Assembly: GCF_014236655.1 (NCBI RefSeq)
Contig: NZ_JACMYG010000005.1
Location: 1 to 64,000, forward strand
Source: Pseudomonas kielensis
Lineage (GTDB): Bacteria > Pseudomonadota > Gammaproteobacteria > Pseudomonadales > Pseudomonadaceae
Direction: 5' to 3'
DNA: 64,000 nt
Part shown: piece after piece, positions 30,284 to 43,400 of the stretch
Layout of the letters: each line of letters begins with the position of its first letter
Numbering within the stretch: the stretch's first letter is position 1
The notes under the pieces: generated by a model
The model's database searches: none
Told to the model about the DNA's origin: nothing
Seen by the model: the letters and a program-made list of their open reading frames with translations, nothing else
Made by a program: the position numbers and the translations under genes

Positions 30284-31281
30284 CCGATTTCGCCCCACTG
30301 CTGACCGAAACGCCCGCCGAACACCCGTTTGCCCCCTTCGTGCGCATCCTCGGCAAAGGCAAGCGCGGCGCGCGCAGCCTGACCCGCGAGGAAGCCCGCG
30401 AAGCCATGGGCATGCTGCTGGACGACAAAGTCGAGGACACCCAGCTCGGCGCCTTCCTGATGCTGTTGCGGCACAAGGAAGAGAGCCCGGAAGAACTGGC
30501 GGGCTTCACTCAAGCCCTGCGCGAACGCCTGCACGCTCCCCCCCTGGCGGTCGACCTGGATTGGCCGACCTACGCCGGCAAGAAGCGTCACCTGCCGTGG
30601 TACCTGCTGGCGGCCAAGTGCCTGGCCCAGAACGGCGTGCGCATCTTCATGCATGGCGGTGGCGCGCACACTGCCGGACGCCTGTACAGCGAGCAACTGC
30701 TCGGCGAATTGAACATTGCGTTGTGCCGCAACTGGCAGCAAGTCGGTACGGCACTGGACAACGGTGGCCTGGCGTTCATGCCGCTGATGGACTGGGCACC
30801 ACAACTGCAAAAGATGATCGACCTGCGCAACACACTCGGCCTGCGCTCACCGATTCATTCGCTGGCGCGGATTCTCAACCCGCTGGGCGCGCGCTGCGGC
30901 CTGCAAAGCATTTTCCACCCGGGCTATCAGGCTGTGCATCGCGATGCCAGTGGCTTGCTCGGCGACACGGCGATTGTGGTCAAGGGCGATGGCGGTGAAA
31001 TCGAGATCAATCCGGATGCCGACAGCCATCTGTATGGCACTGCCGGCGGCGAAAGCTGGGACGAAGAATGGCCACAGCTGTCGGCGCAACGTCACGTCAA
31101 GCCGGCCTCGCTGGATATCGAGCACCTGAAAGCGGTGTGGCGTGGTGATGTGGTCGACAGCTATCCGCAAATGGCCCTGATTTCGACCATGGCACTGGCC
31201 CTGCGCGGTCTTGGCCAGCCCCGTGAGCAGGCGTTTGAAACCGCCGAACAGTACTGGGCTGCTCGCGACAAATCGATTTAA
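30280..31281 (+). CDS. ybiB: TrpD2/YbiB-type glycosyltransferase-family-3 protein
   Basis: A 333-residue protein with the fold of anthranilate phosphoribosyltransferase. An N-terminal helical domain (LTREEAREAMGMLLDDKV) is followed by an alpha/beta domain with MHGGGAH where TrpD has its glycine-rich PRPP site. Proteins of this group (YbiB) bind nucleic acids rather than making tryptophan. The ATGA overlap with tusE puts it in the sulfur-relay operon. A TTG two codons earlier is less likely as start. Confidence 0.78.
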   Translation: MTDFAPLLTETPAEHPFAPFVRILGKGKRGARSLTREEAREAMGMLLDDKVEDTQLGAFLMLLRHKEESPEELAGFTQALRERLHAPPLAVDLDWPTYAGKKRHLPWYLLAAKCLAQNGVRIFMHGGGAHTAGRLYSEQLLGELNIALCRNWQQVGTALDNGGLAFMPLMDWAPQLQKMIDLRNTLGLRSPIHSLARILNPLGARCGLQSIFHPGYQAVHRDASGLLGDTAIVVKGDGGEIEINPDADSHLYGTAGGESWDEEWPQLSAQRHVKPASLDIEHLKAVWRGDVVDSYPQMALISTMALALRGLGQPREQAFETAEQYWAARDKSI

Positions 31282-31372
31282 CCGATCATTGACGCCCGAT
31301 CTTTGCGCTTTTAGTTCGAACTCATCGGAATAGACTCGGCTCCAACGATTATTGGTTTGCGGAGTCTTGAGC

Positions 31373-32374
31373 ATGGGTTTACTCGTTGATGGCCACTGGC
31401 AGGACAAGTGGTACGAAAGCAGCAAGGACGGCGCGTTCCAGCGCGAACAGGCGAAGCGCCGCAACTGGGTCACGACTGACGGCCAGCCCGGCCCCAACGG
31501 CGAAGGCGGTTTTGGCGCTGAAGCCGGGCGTTATCACCTCTACGTTTCGCTCGCCTGTCCGTGGGCGCATCGCACGTTGATCCTGCGCAAACTCAAAGGC
31601 CTGGAAGGTCTGATCGACGTTTTGGTGGTCAGTTGGTTGATGCTGGAAAATGGCTGGACCTTCGACACCACTCTCGGATCAACCGGCGACTCACTCGATC
31701 ACTTCGACTTCATGCACCAGCGCTACACCGCCGACACGCCCGACTACACCGGTCGCGTCACCGTGCCGGTGCTGTGGGACAAAAAGCTCAAACGCATCGT
31801 CAGCAATGAATCGGCGGAGATCATCCGCATGTTCAACAGCGCGTTCGATGATTTGACCGGCAATGACCTGGATTTCTACCCGGCACCGCTGCACGGTGAG
31901 ATCGATGCGCTGAATGAGCGGATCTATCCGGCCGTGAACAATGGTGTGTATCGCGCCGGGTTTGCCACGTCGCAACAGGCTTATGGCGAGGCGTTCGATG
32001 AGGTGTTTGCCGAGCTCGATCACCTGGAGCGTGTCTTGGGCGCAAACCGCTATCTGACGGGGGAGTACCTGACTGAAGCAGATGTGCGCTTGTTCACCAC
32101 GATGATCCGGTTCGATGCGGTGTACCACGGTCACTTCAAGTGCAACCTGCGGCGGATAGCCGATTACCCGAACCTGTCGAACTGGCTACGCGAACTGTAT
32201 CAATGGCCGGGGATTGCCGAGACAGTGGACTTTACCCACATCAAGAATCACTACTACGTCAGCCACAAGACCATCAATCCGACGGGGGTGGTGCCAAAAG
32301 GACCGCAGCAGGATTTCAACGCGCCCCATGATCGGCAGCGCTTGAATGGCCAGGGGGTTTGGCGCAAGGCCTGA
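31373..32374 (+). CDS. yqjG: Glutathionyl-hydroquinone reductase (YqjG/ECM4 family)
   Basis: A 333-residue xi-class glutathione transferase. The catalytic Cys62 is in SLACPWAHRT. It reduces glutathionyl-hydroquinones with glutathione, linked to quinone and chlorophenol turnover. The start at 31373 gives the family N-terminus MGLLVDGHWQDKWY. Confidence 0.88.
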   Translation: MGLLVDGHWQDKWYESSKDGAFQREQAKRRNWVTTDGQPGPNGEGGFGAEAGRYHLYVSLACPWAHRTLILRKLKGLEGLIDVLVVSWLMLENGWTFDTTLGSTGDSLDHFDFMHQRYTADTPDYTGRVTVPVLWDKKLKRIVSNESAEIIRMFNSAFDDLTGNDLDFYPAPLHGEIDALNERIYPAVNNGVYRAGFATSQQAYGEAFDEVFAELDHLERVLGANRYLTGEYLTEADVRLFTTMIRFDAVYHGHFKCNLRRIADYPNLSNWLRELYQWPGIAETVDFTHIKNHYYVSHKTINPTGVVPKGPQQDFNAPHDRQRLNGQGVWRKA

Positions 32375-32397
32375 TGTTGCGGTTTTTTTGAAGGCCC

Positions 32398-32474
32398 TAT
32401 CGCGGGCAAGCCCGCTCCCACAGGGGATTTGTGTCCAGCACAAGTCATCTGTGGGAGCGGGCTTGCCCGCGATA
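32398..32474. repeat. REPIN
   Basis: Near-perfect inverted pair ATCGCGGGCAAGCCCGCTCC and GGAGCGGGCTTGCCCGCGAT, between the convergent yqjG and cysG genes. Confidence 0.9.
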
Positions 32475-32489
32475 TTGGCAACGCGGACT

Positions 32490-33884
32490 TCAGACTTGCG
32501 CCTGCGCCCCTTCAAACCACGCCAGTTTCTCACGCAGTTGCACCACTTCGCCCACGATCACCAGGGTCGGCGCATGCACCTCATGCTCCGCCACCAGGCG
32601 TGGCAGGTCGGCCAGGGTGCCGGTGAAGACTCGCTGATTGGCGGTGGTACCCTGCTGGATCAACGCCGCTGGCGTGTCCGCGCCACGGCCGTGCTTGATC
32701 AACTGCTCGCAGATCATCGGCAAGCCCACCAGGCCCATGTAGAACACCAGGGTCTGGGCCGGTGCCACCAGGTCGCTCCACGGCAGGTCGCTGGTGCCGT
32801 CTTTCAGGTGACCGGTGACGAACCGCACGGACTGTGCGTAGTCACGGTGAGTCAACGGAATCCCGGCGTAGGCCGCACAGCCGCTGGCAGCGGTAATGCC
32901 CGGCACCACCTGGAACGGGATGCCCTGGGCCGCCAGCTCTTCGATTTCTTCACCGCCGCGCCCAAAGATGAACGGATCGCCCCCCTTGAGTCGCACCACA
33001 CGCTTGCCTTGTCGAGCCAGATCCACCAGTTGCTGGTTGATCTGGTCCTGGGGCACGGCGTGATCGGCGCGGCGCTTGCCGACGTAGACCCGCTCGGCGT
33101 CGCGCCGACACAGTTCGAGAATGGCCGGCGCCACCAGGCGGTCGTACAACACCACGTCCGCCTGCTGCATCAGGCGTAGGGCGCGGAAGGTCAACAGGTC
33201 CGGATCGCCCGGCCCCGCGCCCACCAGATACACCTCGCCGGTGGTCACGCTGGCTTTACCGGCCAGCTTGGCTTGCAGCAGTCGCTCGGCTTCAGCGCCC
33301 TGCCCGGCCAGTTGCCGGTCGGCTATCGGGCCCTGGAACACGTCTTCCCAGAAGCCACGGCGTTGCTGCACGTCCGGGAACAGGCCTTTGACCTGGTCAC
33401 GGAAACGCGCCGCCAACCCCGCCAACTGGCCGTAGGTCGACGGAATCCAGGTTTCGATCTTGGCCCGGATCAGCCGCGCCAGTACCGGTGCATCACCGCC
33501 GCTGGACACCGCAATGATCAGCGGCGAACGGTCGACGATCGCCGGGAAGATCACGCTGCACAGGGCAGGCGCATCCACCACATTGACCGGCACGCAACGC
33601 CGATGGGCATCGGCGGAGACTTGCGCGTTCAAGGTTTCGTCATCGGTAGCGGCAATGATCAGCCCGCAACCGTCCAGGTCAGATTCCTGATAGCCGCGCC
33701 CCAGCAGTTCGCCGCCACTGTTTTGCACCAGCTCACGCAACTGGACTTCGATCTCGGGTGCAACGACCCGCAGCAGTGCACCAGCGTCGGCCAGCAGGCG
33801 GGACTTGCGCAAGGCAATCTCCCCCCCACCGACCACCAGCACATGGCTGCCGCGCAGGTTGTGAAACAGCGGCAGATATTTCAT
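32490..33884 (-). CDS. cysG: Siroheme synthase CysG (trifunctional)
   Basis: A 464-residue fusion. The N-terminal precorrin-2 dehydrogenase/ferrochelatase has a [13 protein letters not shown] nucleotide site. The C-terminal uroporphyrinogen III methyltransferase runs from about residue 218 ([15 protein letters not shown]) and has [13 protein letters not shown]. It makes siroheme for sulfite and nitrite reductases. It directly follows serS with no gap. Confidence 0.96.
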   Translation of the reverse strand: MKYLPLFHNLRGSHVLVVGGGEIALRKSRLLADAGALLRVVAPEIEVQLRELVQNSGGELLGRGYQESDLDGCGLIIAATDDETLNAQVSADAHRRCVPVNVVDAPALCSVIFPAIVDRSPLIIAVSSGGDAPVLARLIRAKIETWIPSTYGQLAGLAARFRDQVKGLFPDVQQRRGFWEDVFQGPIADRQLAGQGAEAERLLQAKLAGKASVTTGEVYLVGAGPGDPDLLTFRALRLMQQADVVLYDRLVAPAILELCRRDAERVYVGKRRADHAVPQDQINQQLVDLARQGKRVVRLKGGDPFIFGRGGEEIEELAAQGIPFQVVPGITAASGCAAYAGIPLTHRDYAQSVRFVTGHLKDGTSDLPWSDLVAPAQTLVFYMGLVGLPMICEQLIKHGRGADTPAALIQQGTTANQRVFTGTLADLPRLVAEHEVHAPTLVIVGEVVQLREKLAWFEGAQAQV

Positions 33885-35552
<1,668 letters not shown>

Positions 35553-35556
<4 letters not shown>

Positions 35557-36878
35557 GTTTTTCTCCGCTGCCGGGGGCTCAGGCGGTCGAGCTGCGCCAG
35601 GTGATTGAGCTTCTCGCCGATCTTCAATTCCAGGCCGCGCGGCACCGGCCGGTAGAACGCCTGGGGCTCGAGGGCGTCGGGGAAGTAGTCTTCGCCAGCG
35701 GCGTAGGCATCCGGTTCATCGTGGGCGTAACGGTACTCGTCGCCGTAGCCCAGCTGCTTCATCAACTTGGTCGGGGCGTTGCGCAGGTGCAGCGGGACTT
35801 CCAGCGAGCCATGCTCGGCGGCACTGCGCATGGCGGCCTTGAAGCCCATGTACACCGCGTTGCTTTTCGGCGCACACGCCAGGTAGGTAATGGCCTGGGC
35901 CACCGCCAACTCGCCCTCGGGACTGCCGAGGCGCTCCTGCACATCCCAGGCCGCCAGACACAGGCTCAGCGCCCGCGGATCGGCATTGCCGATGTCTTCG
36001 CTGGCCATCCGCACCACGCGCCGGGCCAGGTACAGCGGGTCGCAGCCACCGTCGAGCATGCGGGCGAACCAGTACAAGGCACCATCGGGATTGGAGCCGC
36101 GTACCGATTTGTGCAGCGCGGAAATCTGGTCGTAGAAGGCCTCGCCGCCCTTGTCGAAGCGGCGCCGAGTGTCACCCAGCAGGCTTTGCAGCAGGTCGAC
36201 ACCGATCTCGCTGTTATCTTCGGCCAGGTCGGAGGCGTTCTCCAGCAGATTGAGCAAGCGTCGGCCGTCGCCATCCGCTGCCGACAGCAACATCTGGAAG
36301 CCCTCGTCGCTGAGGCTCAGTTGACGTTTGCCAAGGCCGCGTTCTTCCGTCAGCGCGCGCTGTACCAGCTTGTTCAGCGCCACCTCGTCGAGGCTCTTGA
36401 GCACGTAGACCCGGGCCCGGGACAGCAAGGCGTTGTTCAGCTCGAAGGAGGGGTTCTCGGTGGTCGCACCGATGAAAATCAGCGTGCCATCTTCCACGTA
36501 CGGCAAGAAGGCGTCCTGCTGCGACTTGTTGAAGCGATGCACTTCGTCGACGAACAGGATGGTGCGGCGGCCGTATTGCCCAGCCTGCTGCTTGGCCACT
36601 TCCACCGCCTGGCGGATCTCCTTGACCCCGGCCAGCACCGCCGAAACCGTTTCAAAGTGAGCATCCGAGACTTCCGCGAGCAAGCGCGCCAGGGTGGTCT
36701 TGCCCACGCCCGGCGGCCCCCAGAAGATCATCGAATGCAGGGCACCCTGCTCCAACGCCTCGCGCAAGGGCTTGCCGCGGGCCAGCAGGTGTTCCTGGCC
36801 GACGTACTCATCCAGGTTCGCCGCGCGCAAGCGAGCGGCCAGTGGCTGAGCGATCGGGGCACTTCGAAACAGATCCAT
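35553..36878 (-). CDS. rarA: Replication-associated recombination protein A (AAA+ ATPase)
   Basis: A 441-residue clamp-loader-like ATPase (MgsA). Walker A is GPPGVGKTT (54-62), Walker B LFVDEVH, and a sensor region [10 protein letters not shown] follows. It acts at stalled replication forks with the SSB/DnaB machinery. I take the ATG at 36878 ([14 protein letters not shown]), not the longer frame to 36929. Confidence 0.93.
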
Positions 36879-36934
36879 GACTACGTTTGAAACCTCACTG
36901 GGGCCTGACGTCGATGTGCTTAACAACACAATCC

Positions 36935-37010
36935 CTGTAGGAGCGGGCTCGCCCGCGAAAGCGGCGCATCAGTCACATCAATGCTGGATGTGCCGACGCC
37001 ATCGCGGGCG
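36935..37010. repeat. REPIN with a degenerate right arm
   Basis: Left arm CTGTAGGAGCGGGCTCGCCC; right arm GCCATCGCGGGCGCTTTGCG is decayed. It separates rarA and lolA. Confidence 0.75.
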
Positions 37011-37022
37011 CTTTGCGGCTGG

Positions 37023-37646
37023 TTATTCCTGGATCACATCGGCACCCTTGGGGATGTCGAACTTGAACTTGGACGCCGGGATCGGTTCGTTGGCTTTCAC
37101 GCCAGTGAACAGGATGTTGGTGCGCTGGCCGACGCTGTCGATCAGTTGCATGTCGTTGACCAGGCCGTTACGGAACGACAGGCGCAGATTGTCGAACAGG
37201 GTGTCCTTGGTTTTCGGCTTGAGGGTGAAATCGATCACGCCGCCGGCTTCCTTGGCACTGATGTCGAAACTCTGGCTGATCTTCGACACATCACCGGAGA
37301 GCAGCAGCGCCGGGGTCTGGGTCAGGCGCTGGTCGAGGGTCTTGATGGTGACCTGCTCCAGGTCCGGGTCCCACAGGGAGACCTTCTTGCCATCGGAGAC
37401 CATCAACTGCTCCTGCGGCGCATCGGTGTGCCAGTAGAACAGGCCCGGACGCTGCAGCGACATCTGGCCGGTGGTTTCCTGCAACTGGGTACCGCTGCCG
37501 TCGAGGGTCAGCTGGGAGAAACGCGCGCTCAGGGTCTGGGACTTTTCCAGCAGTTGAGTCAAACGCGCCACGTCCTTTTCATCGGCATGGGCCGAGAGGG
37601 TGGTGAAAGCCAGTACCGGCAACAGCAACATGCGGATAAGACGCAT
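37023..37646 (-). CDS. lolA: Outer-membrane lipoprotein carrier protein LolA
   Basis: A 207-residue periplasmic chaperone carrying lipoproteins from LolCDE to LolB. Signal peptide [21 protein letters not shown], then the LolA beta-barrel. The ATG at 37646 has an AGGA site six bases away; two longer starts do not. It follows ftsK. Confidence 0.94.
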   Translation of the reverse strand: MRLIRMLLLPVLAFTTLSAHADEKDVARLTQLLEKSQTLSARFSQLTLDGSGTQLQETTGQMSLQRPGLFYWHTDAPQEQLMVSDGKKVSLWDPDLEQVTIKTLDQRLTQTPALLLSGDVSKISQSFDISAKEAGGVIDFTLKPKTKDTLFDNLRLSFRNGLVNDMQLIDSVGQRTNILFTGVKANEPIPASKFKFDIPKGADVIQE

Positions 37647-37704
37647 GGGAGTCCTCATAGAGATTCGTTTGAATGACGCGCCGCGTGAGGTCACGCGGCA
37701 CTGA

Positions 37705-40110
37705 TCAGTCGCGCACCGGGCCAGGGGCCAGGACTTCACGCGAGCCGTTGGTATTCATGGAGGTCACGACCCCGGCCATTTCCATGGCTTCGATCATGCG
37801 CGCCGCGCGGTTGTAGCCGATCTTGAGTTTGCGCTGCACCGCCGAGATGGAGGCGCGACGGCTTTCGAGCACGAACTGCACGGCTTCGTCGTAGAGCGCA
37901 TCGGTTTCGGCGTCATCGTCACCACCGCCGCCACCATTTTCAAAGCCGCTGCCGGCTTCTTCGACACCGGCGAGGATGTCGTCGTTGTATTCCGGAGCGC
38001 CGCGCAGTTTCCAGGCCTCCACCACCCGGTGAACCTCGTCATCGGAAACGAACGCACCGTGCACCCGGATTGGCAGGCTGGTGCCAGGCGGCATGTAGAG
38101 CATGTCACCGTGGCCCAACAGTTGCTCGGCGCCGCCCTGGTCGATGATGGTCCGCGAGTCGATCTTGCTCGACACCTGGAACGCCATGCGCGTCGGGATG
38201 TTGGCCTTGATCAGACCGGTGATCACATCCACCGACGGACGCTGGGTCGCGAGAATCAGGTGGATACCGGCCGCCCGGGCTTTCTGCGCGATACGGGCGA
38301 TGAGTTCTTCAACCTTTTTGCCGACGATCATCATCATGTCGGCGAATTCGTCGACCACCACCACGATGGTCGGCAGCTTGGTCAGCAGCGGTGCTTCGTC
38401 GTGAATGCTTTCGCGGTTGTACAACGGGTCGGTCAACGGTGTGCCGGCCTCTTGCGCCTCGCGCACCTTCTGGTTGAAGCCGGACAGGTTACGCACCCCC
38501 ATCTTGGCCATCAGCTTGTAGCGCCGCTCCATCTCGGCCACGCTCCAGCGCAGGGCGTTGGCCGCGTCCTTCATGTCGGTGACCACCGGGCACAGCAGGT
38601 GCGGAATGCCTTCGTAGATCGACAACTCGAGCATTTTCGGGTCGATCATGATCAGTTTGGCGTCTTCCGGGCCGGACTTGAACAGGATCGACAGGATCAT
38701 CGCGTTGACCCCCACCGACTTACCGGAACCGGTGGTACCGGCCACCAGCAGGTGAGGCATTTTTGCCAGGTCGGTGATGATCGGCTTGCCGCCGATGTCG
38801 TGGCCCAGGGCCAGGGTCACTGGCGACTTGAAGTTGTCGTATTCCGGGGTCGACAGCACTTCGGAGAAGCGCACGATCTGCCGGTCTTCGTTGGGAATCT
38901 CGATACCGACCGTGGTCTTGCCCGGAATCACTTCCACCACCCGCACACTGGTCACTGCCAGCGAACGCGCGAGGTCTTTGGCCAGGTTGGAAATACGGCT
39001 GACCTTGACCCCCGCCGCGGGCTGGATTTCGTAGCGGGTAATCACCGGGCCCGGGTGAATCGAGTCCACCGAGACCTCGACCCCGAATTCCTTGAGTTTG
39101 ATTTCCAGCAGATGCCCTACCGCCGCCAGCGATTCAGGCGAATAGTTGAGTTGTTTCTTTTCCGCCGGGTCGAGGATCGAGATCGGCGGCAAGGTGCCTT
39201 CCACGGCGCTGTCGACGAACAACGGCGCCTGTTTCTCTTTCTCGACGCGCTTGCTCGGGGCAGCGGGTTTCGGTGGTGCCGGGGCGATGACTGGCGGGAC
39301 CTGTTTCTCGCGTTCGGACATGTGCTTGCTCAGGGCCTGCTCGCGCTCGATCAAGCGCTCCTTGACCTTGGCCTGCTCGCGTTTGTCGGTCACGGTCGGT
39401 GCCACTACGTCATGCACCCGATCATCCACTTCACGCAGTTGTGCAACCAGTTGCTTGCGCTCGGTACGCGCGGCCCACCAGCGATTGGCGGCGCCCTGGA
39501 ACAGTTCGAACAGGTCGAGGGTGATCTTGCCGGTGAGGTCCATCACCTTGAACCACGACAGGTCGGTAAACACGGTCAGGCCGAACAGGAACAGGGCGAT
39601 GAACATCAGGGTGCTGCCCTGGATGTTCAGTGCATTCTTGGCCAGGTCGCCCAGGCTTTCACCCAGCGCGCCACCCGCACCAGCCGGCAAGCCGGTGGGG
39701 GCATGGAAATGGATGTGGGCCAGGGCCGCGCCCGACAACACCAGGAACACCAGGCCGATCAGGCGCCAGGAGAACAGCCAGCCGCTCCACTCCCACGGAT
39801 CGTGGCGCTGGCGGAAGATCTGATAGGTCTTGATCGCCAGCAACAGCGGGAAGATATAGGCGAAATACCCCAGCACCATGAACAGGATGTCGGCGCTGTA
39901 GGAGCCCGCCGGGCCGCCGAAGTTCTGCACGTCGTCGATCTTGCTGTTGTGGCTCCAGCCCGGATCGTCCTTGCCGTAGGTCAGCAAGGCCATCATCAGG
40001 AACAGGCACAGGGCCCCGATGGCAATCAACGCACCTTCCTTGAGTCGGTAGTGCAGGTGTTGACGCCAAAGCGGAACGACTGGTTTAGGTGCTGCGGTGG
40101 ATTTCTTCAA
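37705..40110 (-). CDS. ftsK: DNA translocase FtsK
   Basis: An 801-residue protein. The first 200 residues hold about four membrane spans. A short Pro/Ala/Lys-rich linker follows, then the motor with Walker A GTTGSGKS (about 457-464), and a C-terminal winged-helix gamma domain that reads KOPS. It pumps DNA at the septum and activates XerCD. The start is a TTG, with AGGAAAAGAAG upstream. Confidence 0.96.
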   Translation of the reverse strand: MKKSTAAPKPVVPLWRQHLHYRLKEGALIAIGALCLFLMMALLTYGKDDPGWSHNSKIDDVQNFGGPAGSYSADILFMVLGYFAYIFPLLLAIKTYQIFRQRHDPWEWSGWLFSWRLIGLVFLVLSGAALAHIHFHAPTGLPAGAGGALGESLGDLAKNALNIQGSTLMFIALFLFGLTVFTDLSWFKVMDLTGKITLDLFELFQGAANRWWAARTERKQLVAQLREVDDRVHDVVAPTVTDKREQAKVKERLIEREQALSKHMSEREKQVPPVIAPAPPKPAAPSKRVEKEKQAPLFVDSAVEGTLPPISILDPAEKKQLNYSPESLAAVGHLLEIKLKEFGVEVSVDSIHPGPVITRYEIQPAAGVKVSRISNLAKDLARSLAVTSVRVVEVIPGKTTVGIEIPNEDRQIVRFSEVLSTPEYDNFKSPVTLALGHDIGGKPIITDLAKMPHLLVAGTTGSGKSVGVNAMILSILFKSGPEDAKLIMIDPKMLELSIYEGIPHLLCPVVTDMKDAANALRWSVAEMERRYKLMAKMGVRNLSGFNQKVREAQEAGTPLTDPLYNRESIHDEAPLLTKLPTIVVVVDEFADMMMIVGKKVEELIARIAQKARAAGIHLILATQRPSVDVITGLIKANIPTRMAFQVSSKIDSRTIIDQGGAEQLLGHGDMLYMPPGTSLPIRVHGAFVSDDEVHRVVEAWKLRGAPEYNDDILAGVEEAGSGFENGGGGGDDDAETDALYDEAVQFVLESRRASISAVQRKLKIGYNRAARMIEAMEMAGVVTSMNTNGSREVLAPGPVRD

Positions 40111-41368
<1,258 letters not shown>

Positions 41369-41429
41369 CTCGGATGATGGGCGGCAGCCCGGCGCTGCCG
41401 CTGCCCTCCCCTACTGCAAGCTGGATACC

Positions 41430-42140
41430 ATGCTGACCTGGTTACAACGCGACTCCCTGAATTTCCCTCCGCTGGAAAAAGCCATGCGCGAGCCCAACGG
41501 CCTGCTCGCCGCCGGGGGCGACCTGTCTGCCGATCGCCTGGTCCAAGCCTACCGTCACGGTTGCTTCCCCTGGTTTTCCGAAGGCCAGCCGATCCTGTGG
41601 TGGTCCCCGGATCCGCGCACGGTGTTGTTTCCCGACGAACTGCATATCTCGCGCAGCCTCGGCAAACTGCTGCGACAACAGCGCTACCGGGTGACGTTCG
41701 ACCAGGACTTCGCCGCGGTGATCAGCGCCTGCGCAGCGCCCCGGGACTATGCCGACGGCACCTGGATCACCGGCGCCATGCAGGACGCCTACCGGGAACT
41801 GCATGCCCGTGGCCACGCCCACAGCGTCGAAGTCTGGGACCAGGACATGCTGGTGGGCGGCTTGTACGGCCTAGCCATGGGCCAGCTGTTTTTCGGCGAG
41901 TCGATGTTCAGCCGCGCCGACAACGCCTCCAAAGTGGGCTTTGCGAGCCTGGTGCAGCACCTCAGGGAGGCAGGTTTTGTCCTCATCGACTGCCAGATGC
42001 CCACCGACCACCTGCACAGCCTGGGAGCCCGCTCGATCCCGCGCCGGGAGTTTGCCGATTATCTGGCCCGCCACCTCGATCAGCCCAACCGCGCCACATG
42101 GGTTTATCAGGCGACTTTGACGCCTGTGGCTTACACTTAA
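41430..42140 (+). CDS. aat: Leucyl/phenylalanyl-tRNA-protein transferase
   Basis: A 236-residue enzyme adding Leu or Phe to N-terminal Lys/Arg, creating N-degrons read by ClpS. Family segments [40 protein letters not shown] (parts quoted) and [12 protein letters not shown] are present. Confidence 0.95.
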   Translation: MLTWLQRDSLNFPPLEKAMREPNGLLAAGGDLSADRLVQAYRHGCFPWFSEGQPILWWSPDPRTVLFPDELHISRSLGKLLRQQRYRVTFDQDFAAVISACAAPRDYADGTWITGAMQDAYRELHARGHAHSVEVWDQDMLVGGLYGLAMGQLFFGESMFSRADNASKVGFASLVQHLREAGFVLIDCQMPTDHLHSLGARSIPRREFADYLARHLDQPNRATWVYQATLTPVAYT

Positions 42141-42169
42141 TTGAACGGCTTACCCCCGAGGGTTGATCC

Positions 42170-42877
42170 ATGACCGAGTTGGCGCGTCTCAAGTTTTATG
42201 CCACTCAACCCCATTCCTGCAGTTATCTGCCGCAGGAGCAGGCGACCACGCTGTTCCTCGATCCTAGCCAGCCCATGGATGTGCATGTCTACGCAGACCT
42301 GTCGGAAATGGGTTTTCGGCGCAGCGGCGATCACCTGTACCGGCCCCATTGCCAGAACTGCAATGCGTGTGTGCCTGCGCGCATCCCGGTGGCGCAATTT
42401 ACCCCCAACCGGCAGCAGAAACGCATTTTCAAGCGCAACGCCGATTTGCAGGTACGCCCAGCCAAACCAGGGTTCAGCGAAGAATACTTCGACCTTTACC
42501 AGCGCTACATCGAACAGCGGCATGCCGATGGCGACATGTACCCACCCAGTCGCGATCAATTTTCCACCTTCCTGGTGCGCGACCTGCCCTTTTCCCGGTT
42601 CTATGAGTTCCGCCTGGAGGGCCGACTGCTGGCCATTGCCGTGACCGACCTGCTGCCCAACGGTTTATCCGCGGTCTACACCTTCTACGAACCTGCAGAA
42701 GAGCGCCGCAGCCTGGGGCGCTACGCGATCCTCTGGCAAATCGGCGAAGCCAGCCGCCTGGGGCTGGATGCGGTGTACCTGGGGTACTGGATCAAGAACT
42801 GCAAAAAAATGAACTACAAGACCCAATATCGCCCCATAGAGCTGCTGATTAATCAGCGCTGGGTGGTTCTGAACTAG
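42170..42877 (+). CDS. bpt: Aspartate/glutamate leucyltransferase Bpt
   Basis: A 235-residue ATE-family transferase that adds Leu to N-terminal Asp/Glu. The cysteine-rich start ([19 protein letters not shown]) binds metal or heme in relatives. It follows aat by 29 bases, so both branches of the N-degron pathway are coexpressed. Confidence 0.93.
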   Translation: MTELARLKFYATQPHSCSYLPQEQATTLFLDPSQPMDVHVYADLSEMGFRRSGDHLYRPHCQNCNACVPARIPVAQFTPNRQQKRIFKRNADLQVRPAKPGFSEEYFDLYQRYIEQRHADGDMYPPSRDQFSTFLVRDLPFSRFYEFRLEGRLLAIAVTDLLPNGLSAVYTFYEPAEERRSLGRYAILWQIGEASRLGLDAVYLGYWIKNCKKMNYKTQYRPIELLINQRWVVLN

Positions 42878-42894
42878 GGTCAACCCTAAAGCCC

Positions 42895-42924
42895 TTGGCT
42901 TAAACCCCATTTTTCGGGCACAAT
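42895..42924 (+). promoter_or_regulatory. Candidate sigma-70 promoter of infA
   Basis: TTGGCT, 18-base spacer, CACAAT, about 65 bases upstream of the infA ATG. Confidence 0.45.
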
Positions 42925-42988
42925 GCACGCCGCTTTTGCCTGGCGCAGTTGCACCGGGCCATTCATTGGACACCGAGGGCTTTACTGC

Positions 42989-43207
42989 ATGTCGAAAGAA
43001 GACAGCTTCGAAATGGAAGGCACTGTCGTCGACACCCTGCCCAACACCATGTTTCGTGTGGAGTTGGAAAATGGGCACGTCGTAACCGCGCATATCTCCG
43101 GCAAGATGCGCAAGAACTACATTCGTATTCTTACCGGTGACAAAGTGCGCGTCGAGCTGACGCCCTATGACTTGAGCAAAGGGCGCATCACTTACCGCGC
43201 TCGCTAA
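42989..43207 (+). CDS. infA: Translation initiation factor IF-1
   Basis: A 72-residue S1-like OB-fold protein ([33 protein letters not shown]). The open frame extends to 42923, but only the ATG at 42989 gives the family start. Confidence 0.97.
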
Positions 43208-43220
43208 TCAAGTCAATACA

Positions 43221-43250
43221 AAACGCCCGGTTTATGCCGGGCGTTTTTGT
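43221..43250 (+). terminator. Terminator of infA
   Basis: Stem CGCCCGG / CCGGGCG (43224-43230, 43237-43243), 6-base loop, then TTTTTG. Confidence 0.9.
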
Positions 43251-43351
43251 TTGCGCCTTGTTTGTCTTTAGCTTTTTGAGCATATCCGTTGCTGCGGTTA
43301 AGGCCTCTGGTGGGTTCGCTTCTACAGCGACTCACTTTTCCAGACGCCGAA

Positions 43352-43386
43352 AAGCAAAAAGGCGCCTCCCGGCGCCTTTTTGCTTT
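43352..43386 (-). terminator. Terminator of clpA (bidirectional)
   Basis: A 15-bp stem AAGCAAAAAGGCGCC / GGCGCCTTTTTGCTT with a 4-base loop, 15 bases after the clpA stop. Confidence 0.9.
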
Positions 43387-43400
43387 ACCACAATCAACCG

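Noticed and set aside
35557..36878. Fluoride riboswitch search ahead of crcB
   Set aside because: crcB directly overlaps rarA; there is no leader that could hold one.
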